Shown piece after piece: positions 5,711-11,155 of a DNA stretch of 11,155 nt (the first letter of the stretch is position 1; every line of letters begins with the position of its first letter). The notes under the pieces were generated by a model. It was not told the DNA's origin. It was given only the letters and a program-made list of their open reading frames with translations, and made no database searches. The DNA lies in contig VGGT01000039.1 in the NCBI GenBank assembly GCA_016868485.1, forward strand, positions 1 through 11,155, given 5' to 3'. The translations under genes were made by a program, and so were the position numbers. This DNA is from Bacteroidota bacterium. Lineage in GTDB: Bacteria; Bacteroidota; Bacteroidia; UBA7662.

Positions 5711-6652
5711 ATGATGAAGCGATACATTCCGTTCCTGTTCGTGATCTTGTTTTTGGGCATGCCTTTTGTGGCTTCCGCCCAACAGGAGCCGAAGTGGAAC
5801 CATTATATGTTCAACGACTTCTTCTACAATCCGGCGGCGGCAGGATCGAGGGGGAAAATCAGTACATTTTTAATACATCGATATCAGTGGGTGAATCTAC
5901 CCGATAACGCCAGTCCGCGTACAACGGTCCTGAGTGTTCACGCCCCTGCTAAGTTTTTGCATGGCGGAATCGGTTTAATGGTCAATACCGATCAAGACTT
6001 TTTTAATGAAACCTCCAATTTTCGGTTTGCATATGCCTACCGTACCAATTGGAAGAATGGTGAATTGGGAATCGGTGCTTATTTCGGCGGCATCCAAAGT
6101 GTTTTAGACGGATCTAAATTCAAACCAGAAAACCCCAATGATCCTTTGCTGATCAATTCCAAGGCCACGGCATTGGCCATAGACGCTGGTTTCGGCCTGC
6201 ACTACATTTCGGATCGATTGTATGTCAACCTCTCCGGAAACCGCCTGAACAACCCGAAGATTCGATACAATACCGGGAATGCGGCATTAACCTACCAACG
6301 AAATATTTTCCTTTCCACAGGCTACACCATCCCATTGGGCGACATTTGGTCAATTACGCCTTCGACCCTGATCAAAACAAACTTATCCGCCTTTCAAGCA
6401 GATGTGAACGTATTGGCTACCTACAAGGGCAAATTTTGGTCGGGCTTAGGATATTCTTCAGGTGATGCTGTCGTAGCACTTTTTGGTGCCAATTTGGGCA
6501 AGCATTTACGATTGGGTTATTCCTATGACTACAATTTATCCGGTTTATCCCGTTTCAATGATGGTTCTCATGAAATTTTCGTGGGTTATGATTTCACCAT
6601 CAAATTCCCTGAGCGACCTAAAGTCATTATTCGATCGCCCCGTTTCATGTAA
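5711..6652 (+). CDS. porP: Type IX secretion system membrane protein, PorP/SprF family
   Basis: PorP/SprF proteins are outer-membrane beta-barrels of the type IX secretion system; in Flavobacterium johnsoniae SprF is needed to export the adhesin SprB. The 313-residue protein has a clear signal peptide (MMKRYIPFLFVILFLG then ASA, cleavage near residue 23). A mature start of QQEPKWNHYMFNDFFYNPAAAGSRG follows, the typical family opening (Q.P.....Y.fN.f..NPA.AG). QWVNLP then precedes TTVLSVHAP, and regular alternating strands run to the end (GIGAYFGG, FSSGLGYSSG-like turns, LRLGYSYDY). The C-terminus has a SRFNDGSHEIFVGYDF stretch, the usual family ending. ATG 5711 was chosen over ATG 5714 (one codon later) and TTG 5705. 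As the first gene before gldK-gldL-gldM-gldN, it matches the porP-porK-porL-porM-porN order known from Porphyromonas gingivalis. Whether it serves as general PorP or a substrate-specific SprF cannot be told. Confidence 0.93.
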   Translation: MMKRYIPFLFVILFLGMPFVASAQQEPKWNHYMFNDFFYNPAAAGSRGKISTFLIHRYQWVNLPDNASPRTTVLSVHAPAKFLHGGIGLMVNTDQDFFNETSNFRFAYAYRTNWKNGELGIGAYFGGIQSVLDGSKFKPENPNDPLLINSKATALAIDAGFGLHYISDRLYVNLSGNRLNNPKIRYNTGNAALTYQRNIFLSTGYTIPLGDIWSITPSTLIKTNLSAFQADVNVLATYKGKFWSGLGYSSGDAVVALFGANLGKHLRLGYSYDYNLSGLSRFNDGSHEIFVGYDFTIKFPERPKVIIRSPRFM

Positions 6653-6687
6653 ATCAATTAATGCATACAATTATTGTCTAATAAGTC

Positions 6688-6695
6688 TATTTTTG
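6688..6695 (+). promoter_or_regulatory. Candidate -7 promoter element (TATTTTTG) before gldK
   Basis: An exact TAnnTTTG match lies 17 nt before the ATG at 6713 chosen for gldK. The only nearby upstream TTG (6674-6676) is 11 nt away, too close for the usual -33 spacing, so promoter activity is uncertain. If real, gldK-gldN could be expressed separately from porP, and the TTG start at 6674 would be excluded. Confidence 0.3.
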
Positions 6696-6712
6696 GCCAT
6701 CGTTTTAAATTT

Positions 6713-7843
6713 ATGTACCCAACCCTAACTATGTTGAATTTTTTGAGATCGAAAAAACCTGCTCACGTTGACCGCTTTCAACTGGATCAGGCTAACCCAC
6801 TACGCTCCCAAAAGGCAATTTTCGCTGATCCTATTCGGCAACCTGTTTGGACTGTAGTCGCTTTTATCGCTATCAGTCTGTTGACGGCATGTGGTTCTGG
6901 GAATTCCGGTGAATTAACCGGCAGTTTTGATCGTCCTAAATGGTCGCAAGCCGTTCCCTACGGCACGGTATTGCTCAAGGGAGGCTCGCTTCAGGTGGGT
7001 CAGGCAGAGCAAGATGCTTTTTCGAGTAACTATCAAATCCCTAAAACCATATCGCTGAAAGCCTTTTACATGGACGATACAGAGATTTCGAACAATGAGT
7101 ACCGTCAGTTTGTGCATTGGGTGCGCGACTCCATCGCCCACACGATTATGGGCAACATGGAAGAGGATGAGAATGGAAACGAATTGATCAATTGGGAGGC
7201 GCCGCTCGATTGGACAGATCCTGATTTCTTAGAAGAGGTGTCTGAGATGATTTTCTCTGGGGGCGATATGGTGTTTGGTGGTCATGAATTGGATACGCGC
7301 CGACTGAATTATGTCTATCAGACGTTTGATTTCAAAGCTGCTGCCGTAAATAAGAATCGTACCCGGTCGCGGAAGGATTTTGTGCGCAAATACAACGTCA
7401 ATATTTACCCCGACACCTTGGTTTGGATTCGGGATTTTGTAAAGGAAGACGGGGGTTCGTATAATGAACCTCAAGCGCTCACCTATTTCTCGCATCCCTC
7501 TTTTGATGAATACCCTGTAGTGGGCGTTACTTGGGATCAAGCCAATGCATTTTGTAATTGGCGCTCTAAAGTTTTTAATGGTTTTCGCTATAAAAATGGT
7601 CTATATCAGCAGTTAGAATTCCGCCTACCTACGGAGTTTGAGTGGGAATATGCGGCCAAAGGTGGACGAAACATTGCCACATATCCTTGGGGAGGACCCT
7701 ATACCCGGAATGACCGCGTTGTGTCTTGGCCAATTTCAAGCCTGGGCGTGGCAATTACACCATGGACGGAAACTTGTATACCGGTCCAGTTTATCAGTAT
7801 AATCCGAATGATTTTGGTCTATTTAATATGTCCGGCAATGTAG
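6713..7843 (+). CDS. gldK: GldK (PorK) type IX secretion lipoprotein, 5' part up to the frameshift
   Basis: GldK is an outer-membrane lipoprotein that forms the periplasmic GldK-GldN ring of the type IX secretion system. The whole gene spans 6713-8100. This entry covers the frame that is correct up to about 7717 and then runs out of frame to a stop at 7843. A hydrophobic segment TVVAFIAISLLTAC ends in a lipobox (LTAC), the lipidated cysteine being about residue 60. The fold is that of formylglycine-generating-enzyme/sulfatase-modifying proteins: FYMDDTEISNNEYRQFV (near 7063-7113), YPVVGVTWDQANAFCNWRS (near 7510-7567) and RLPTEFEWEYAAKGG (near 7622-7666) are clear. From 7718 the frame reads VVSWPISS instead of the expected GCVLANFKP. 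ATG 6713 follows an A/T-rich leader; ATG 6731 and TTG 6674 are alternatives. About 50-60 residues before the lipobox cysteine is unusually long for a lipoprotein signal. GldK is certain; the reading frame as given is broken. Confidence 0.9.
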   Translation: MYPTLTMLNFLRSKKPAHVDRFQLDQANPLRSQKAIFADPIRQPVWTVVAFIAISLLTACGSGNSGELTGSFDRPKWSQAVPYGTVLLKGGSLQVGQAEQDAFSSNYQIPKTISLKAFYMDDTEISNNEYRQFVHWVRDSIAHTIMGNMEEDENGNELINWEAPLDWTDPDFLEEVSEMIFSGGDMVFGGHELDTRRLNYVYQTFDFKAAAVNKNRTRSRKDFVRKYNVNIYPDTLVWIRDFVKEDGGSYNEPQALTYFSHPSFDEYPVVGVTWDQANAFCNWRSKVFNGFRYKNGLYQQLEFRLPTEFEWEYAAKGGRNIATYPWGGPYTRNDRVVSWPISSLGVAITPWTETCIPVQFISIIRMILVYLICPAM

Positions 7844-8100
7844 CCGAATGGACGAATACTACTTTTGATGAGTCTGCTCAATGGTTTACACACGACTTAA
7901 ATCCAGATTTCCGTTACTCACCCGAAAATCCTAACGATGTGGTCATGCAGCGCAAAGTTGTACGTGGAGGCAGTTGGAATGATGTGGGTCACTTGATCAA
8001 AACCAGTACCCGTTCCTACGAATATGGCGATTCTGCTAAATCAACGATTGGCTTCCGCTGCGTCATGGACGTCATCGGTGTTGGCCAAACTGGGCGTTAA
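7720..8100 (+). pseudogene. gldK: GldK, 3' part in the shifted frame (same gene as 6713-7843)
   Basis: This is the C-terminal quarter of GldK, read one frame over. From 7720 it gives CVLANFKPGRGNYTMDG, then GLFNMSGNVAEWTNT (near 7816-7860), KVVRGGSWNDVGH and STIGFRCVMDV, all classic FGE/sulfatase-modifying signatures that complete the domain of the upstream part. At the junction the sequence is AATGACCGCGTTGTGTC. One extra G after CGC would read N-D-R-G-C-V-L-A-N, as expected for the family, so a single base appears to be missing at 7717-7719. Restored, the protein would be about 462 residues, close to normal GldK. There is no independent start codon or ribosome binding site for this part (the first in-frame candidate is TTG 7726), so it would not be made alone. 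gldL follows after 53 nt. Confidence 0.88.
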
Positions 8101-8153
8101 TTACATTTTTTACACATACTCAATAAACCTTAAACCCAACAAAATTTTTCATC

Positions 8154-8777
8154 ATGCGTGAAGCTAGTTTTTTAGAGTCGAAGCGGGGTAAAGTACTGCT
8201 TAATTATGCCTATGGATGGGGTGCGGCTGTGGTTATCATCGGAGCCCTTTTCAAAATTCGCCACTTGGATGGAGCTGATTTGATGCTCACCATTGGTTTG
8301 GGTACGGAAGCTGTTATATTCTTCATCTCTGGATTTGAAAAGCCCAGTGAAGATTTGGATTGGTCGCTTGTTTACCCTGAATTGTCAGGGGGCGATGCAA
8401 ATTCAAAATCCGCTAAGGTTTCTGACCTTGATGGTATGATGCGCGAATCAGGCATTAATAAGGGCACCCTTGAGCGTTTGGGTGACGGCTTTAAGTCCCT
8501 AACAGAAAACGTTGGCAAAATGTCGGATATCTCCCAGGCCACTGTTGCAACCAACGAGTACACCAAGCAAGTGCGCGAGGTTGCCGGATCTATGGCTGGT
8601 TTTTCGCGGAACATGACTGAGGCCAGTCGCGTCGTGGAGGAAATGAATCAAGCCGTTGGAATGGGTTCCGATTTGAAGACCTACCAAGAGCAAATTGCGC
8701 TTTTGAACAGGAATTTGGGCGCATTGAACGCTGTTTATGGAAATATGTTGAGTGCCATGTCGGCACCACGCCAATAA
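8154..8777 (+). CDS. gldL: GldL (PorL), inner-membrane motor protein of type IX secretion and gliding
   Basis: GldL forms the pentameric inner-membrane stator-like ring around GldM and uses proton flow to power secretion and gliding. The 207-residue protein has two N-terminal transmembrane helices, about 18-35 (YAYGWGAAVVIIGALFKI) and 43-61 (LMLTIGLGTEAVIFFISGF). K34 in the first helix and E52 in the second match the membrane-embedded lysine and glutamate seen across GldL, and E62 in FEKP is the further conserved glutamate ten residues on. The loop between the helices is short (RHLDGAD). The rest is cytoplasmic and mostly helical, with coiled-coil-like stretches (about 95-200) ending in LNRNLGALNAVYGNMLSAM, the family C-terminus. 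The ATG at 8154 is the only sensible start. gldM begins 18 nt downstream. Confidence 0.96.
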   Translation: MREASFLESKRGKVLLNYAYGWGAAVVIIGALFKIRHLDGADLMLTIGLGTEAVIFFISGFEKPSEDLDWSLVYPELSGGDANSKSAKVSDLDGMMRESGINKGTLERLGDGFKSLTENVGKMSDISQATVATNEYTKQVREVAGSMAGFSRNMTEASRVVEEMNQAVGMGSDLKTYQEQIALLNRNLGALNAVYGNMLSAMSAPRQ

Positions 8778-8795
8778 ACCAACTGCTACAAGGCT

Positions 8796-10382
8796 ATGGC
8801 TTCAGTTAAATTGTCGCCCAGACAAAAAATGATAAATATGATGTATTTGGTGCTAACGGCCATGTTAGCATTGAATGTGTCAGCAGAAATTCTCAAGGCT
8901 TTTGCGATGATCAACAAAAGTTTAGAGGATACGAACTTAACCATCGATCAAAAGAATGCTGCACTATACACGGCGTTTGAAGAAAAAATGAAAGATGAGC
9001 CCGGAAAAACCAAGGCGGCATACGACAAGGCCATGACCGTAAAGCGCGAATCGAAAGAGCTTCTGGATTTTGTCAAGAAGGTCAAGGAGAAGTTGATCGA
9101 TGAAGGCGGTAACAAGAATGGGAAGCTGGATGAGCCCGATTTTAAGATCGAAGGAGGTGTACGACGGATTTTGGATGACGGCAACATCGATATCAGTTCT
9201 ACGCTTTTGGTCAATCCTGATGGAAAGAGTAAGCTTGGTTTGGAGATGAAGGACAAATTCAGTGACTTTAGAAAGAAGTTAATCGCCTTGATTCCTCAGG
9301 TCGATCGGGATAAGGTGAAGATTCACCTCGATGATCCGATAGACCCTAGTCCTTCTAAAGGAAGCGGTGTAAAAAAGAATTGGTTGCAGTCCAATTTTGG
9401 CGAAATGCCGTTGTCTGGTGTTGTTACGCTTTTCACTAAATATGAAAGTGATATCCGCAACACGGAAAGTGAAGTTGTTACCTATCTTCTGGGTTCTATC
9501 GATGCAGCATCGTTCAAGTTTGATCAGGTTGAGGCCAAGGTAATTGCGAAAAGCAATTATGTTCTAACGGGACAGGATTTCGAAGCTGATGTGATGTTGG
9601 TCGCTTATGACAGCCGTCAAAATTTAGATATCCGTTTAGACGGTGGCGCTGTGATACCAGTAGAAAATGGTTTGGGTAAATATAAGGCTCGGGCTACATC
9701 TGAAGGGGAGAAGAAGTTGAATGGATACATTCTGGTGAAGAACCCAGGTACGGGTGAGGAAACGAAATATCCTTTTACGACCTCGTACACGGTTGCTCGC
9801 CCCGCAGCGGTGGTATCACCGGATAAGATGAATGTATTCTATATTGGTGTAGATAATCCAGTTTCGATCTCTGCCCCTGGGGTTAAACCCGCTGATCTTA
9901 CCCCCTCTATTACTAAAGGTACTTTGACAGGCTCTGGTGGAAAATATGTGGTTCGTGTTATGGAGCCAGGTAAGGTTAATGTGGATGTTCGTTCCAAAAG
10001 TGAGGCGGGTAAGGGTGGCAGTATGTTGGGTAGTTCAGAATTCCGTGTGAAGTATGTTCCTGATCCAATTGCTACAGTAGGAGGCTTGCCAGCTGGTTCT
10101 GTGGCCTCAACCAAGTTCAAAGCACAGGGTGGTATGATTGCCTTGTTGAAGGATTTTGATTTTGACCTTCGTTTTGAGATCAGGAGTTTCCGTTTGATTT
10201 ATTTGGCGCCAAGAAAGGATGCCCAGGTGGTTTCTGTTTCGGGTCCTGTCTTTACGCAAGCGGCACAAAACATTATTCGGAATGCAAAGCCTGGAGATCG
10301 CTTTATTTTTGATGAGGTGAAAGCGGTTGGTCCTGATAAGGTAACCCGTACATTGCCTGCTGTTACTTATGGTCTTAATTAA
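8796..10382 (+). CDS. gldM: GldM (PorM), periplasm-spanning motor shaft of type IX secretion and gliding
   Basis: GldM is anchored in the inner membrane inside the GldL ring and reaches across the periplasm to contact the GldK-GldN ring, passing on motor movement. The 528-residue length is typical. The N-terminus SVKLSPRQKMINMMYLVLTAMLALNVSAEIL contains the single transmembrane helix (about 12-30) and is almost invariant in the family. A helical first periplasmic domain follows (about 35-225, with many K/E residues and the SNFGEMPLSGVVTLFTKYESDI segment near 200-220). After it come three beta-rich domains, including VEAKVIAKSNYVLTGQDFEADVML and MNVFYIGVDNPVSISAPGV (near 345), and a C-terminal domain with RNAKPGDRFIFDEVKAVGPD (about 497-516). 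Start ATG 8796. gldN starts 7 nt after the stop. Confidence 0.97.
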   Translation: MASVKLSPRQKMINMMYLVLTAMLALNVSAEILKAFAMINKSLEDTNLTIDQKNAALYTAFEEKMKDEPGKTKAAYDKAMTVKRESKELLDFVKKVKEKLIDEGGNKNGKLDEPDFKIEGGVRRILDDGNIDISSTLLVNPDGKSKLGLEMKDKFSDFRKKLIALIPQVDRDKVKIHLDDPIDPSPSKGSGVKKNWLQSNFGEMPLSGVVTLFTKYESDIRNTESEVVTYLLGSIDAASFKFDQVEAKVIAKSNYVLTGQDFEADVMLVAYDSRQNLDIRLDGGAVIPVENGLGKYKARATSEGEKKLNGYILVKNPGTGEETKYPFTTSYTVARPAAVVSPDKMNVFYIGVDNPVSISAPGVKPADLTPSITKGTLTGSGGKYVVRVMEPGKVNVDVRSKSEAGKGGSMLGSSEFRVKYVPDPIATVGGLPAGSVASTKFKAQGGMIALLKDFDFDLRFEIRSFRLIYLAPRKDAQVVSVSGPVFTQAAQNIIRNAKPGDRFIFDEVKAVGPDKVTRTLPAVTYGLN

Positions 10383-10389
10383 TTCATTT

Positions 10390-11155
10390 ATGAATAAGTT
10401 TATTTTAGGTTTCGGAATAACCCTTGGCTTGTGTGTCTTTGATGTGTCTGCACAAGTGCAAAATCCTGAAATTATCGATGGTGCTTTTAAGCGGGAGGAA
10501 AGGACGCGCAGAATCAGCGATTTGTATACAGTTCGTCAGGCAGATGCGATGTTCTCCTGGAGTATCATCCGCTTGATTGATCTCAATCAAAAGCCGAATT
10601 TTTTCTTCACCTACCCGAAGAGTATGTTCATCAATTATTTGATGGGCTCTTTGAAAGGAGGCGAATTGGAAGGCTATATCTACAAAACAGAGGATTTGGT
10701 CCCGGAGAATGCAATTACATCGGATGCGATTTTGAAGTCTCTTGAGAGCTATGATACGGTTATCACGATGGATCCAGTTACTTATGAAATGGTTCAAAAG
10801 GTAGAGAAGAAGGAGTTCGACCCGAATGATGTGGTAGGTATTCGTTTGAAGGAGGAATGGGTTTTCGATCGTCGTACGGGTGGTTTAGACGTTAGGATTG
10901 TTGCTCTTGCTCCCATTTCAAACCTGAAATCAGAAGGCAGGGTGGTAGGACAGACCGCTATGTTTTGGGTGTATTACCCATACATCCGTCCGGTATTGAC
11001 CAATTCAGAGGTCTTTAATTGGCGCAGTGAGTCTGAAAAGTTGAACTATGATGAGGTCTTTATTCGTCGTATGTTCACCAGCAACATCATTAAGGAGCCG
11101 AACGTTAAGGACCTGCGTGTCGAAGATTACGCTAAAGGTCGCGATGCTTTTTACG
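10390..11155 (+). CDS. gldN: GldN (PorN), type IX secretion periplasmic ring protein, cut by window edge
   Basis: GldN is a periplasmic protein that forms a ring with the lipoprotein GldK at the outer membrane and contacts the GldM C-terminus. An open frame from ATG 10390 runs without a stop to the right edge, giving 255 codons; the 3' end is missing. The protein begins with a signal peptide (MNKFILGFGITLGLCVF, then VSA|QVQ with cleavage near residue 21). Recognisable GldN segments are DAMFSWSIIRLIDLNQKPN (family pattern ..W.k.iWR.IDLreK.N), FTYPKSMFINYLMGSLKGGELEGY, FDPNDVVGIRLKEEWVFDRRTGGLDVRIVALAPI and FWVYYPYIRPVLTNSEVFN. It lies 7 nt after gldM, completing the porP-gldK-gldL-gldM-gldN operon. 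No defect is seen in the part present. Confidence 0.96.
   Translation, partial: MNKFILGFGITLGLCVFDVSAQVQNPEIIDGAFKREERTRRISDLYTVRQADAMFSWSIIRLIDLNQKPNFFFTYPKSMFINYLMGSLKGGELEGYIYKTEDLVPENAITSDAILKSLESYDTVITMDPVTYEMVQKVEKKEFDPNDVVGIRLKEEWVFDRRTGGLDVRIVALAPISNLKSEGRVVGQTAMFWVYYPYIRPVLTNSEVFNWRSESEKLNYDEVFIRRMFTSNIIKEPNVKDLRVEDYAKGRDAFY

Noticed and set aside
7700..7850. Programmed ribosomal frameshift in gldK
   Set aside because: There is no slippery heptamer at the junction (CGCGTTGTG), no evident downstream pseudoknot or internal Shine-Dalgarno, and GldK is not known to use recoding. A missing base explains the data more simply.
8372..9256. Minus-strand reading frames of 80-102 codons opposite gldL and gldM
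   Set aside because: Both genes on the plus strand are unambiguous family members; the antisense frames have low-complexity S/P/L content typical of shadows.

Overview
The window is ordinary chromosomal DNA of a member of the Bacteroidota. The evidence is a type IX secretion operon (porP/sprF-gldK-gldL-gldM-gldN), families known mainly from this phylum (DUF3822, DUF4271, PorP/SprF), few recognisable Shine-Dalgarno sequences, and two exact matches to the Bacteroidota -7 promoter element (TAnnTTTG). The gene set resembles Flavobacteriales and relatives, but I cannot fix the family from sequence alone.

Left part (1-2226, minus strand): a compact four-gene run, read from right to left. It encodes a small membrane-anchored protein of unknown function, a DUF3822 protein, the 16S rRNA methyltransferase RsmD, and CoaD, which is cut by the window edge. 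The first two genes overlap by 29 nt, the next pair by 1 nt, and CoaD follows RsmD after 10 nt, so they are probably co-transcribed. A possible promoter lies just upstream.

Divergent region and pigment genes (2227-3826): a spacer with a direct repeat and a stem-loop precedes a MerR-type regulator with a cobalamin-binding C-terminal half (CarH/LitR-like). This gene overlaps a CrtZ-type carotenoid hydroxylase by 7 nt, which suggests light- or B12-controlled carotenoid modification. A 28-bp tandem repeat encodes the last residues of CrtZ and continues into the intergenic gap.

Middle (3889-5650): a DUF4271 multi-pass membrane protein and uroporphyrinogen-III synthase (HemD), 1 nt apart.

Right part (5711 to the window end): the type IX secretion core. 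PorP/SprF is an outer-membrane beta-barrel protein. GldK is a lipoprotein with a formylglycine-generating-enzyme fold, and GldN is its periplasmic ring partner. GldL and GldM form the proton-driven inner-membrane motor. GldN runs off the right edge. In this sequence gldK is broken by an apparent one-base deletion near 7718; adding one G restores a continuous protein of about 462 residues.

Nothing here is clearly a new system. The points most worth a second look are the gldK frameshift, the CarH-like/CrtZ pair with its operator-like spacer, the 28-bp repeat, and the pairing of a pseudopilin-like protein with DUF3822.
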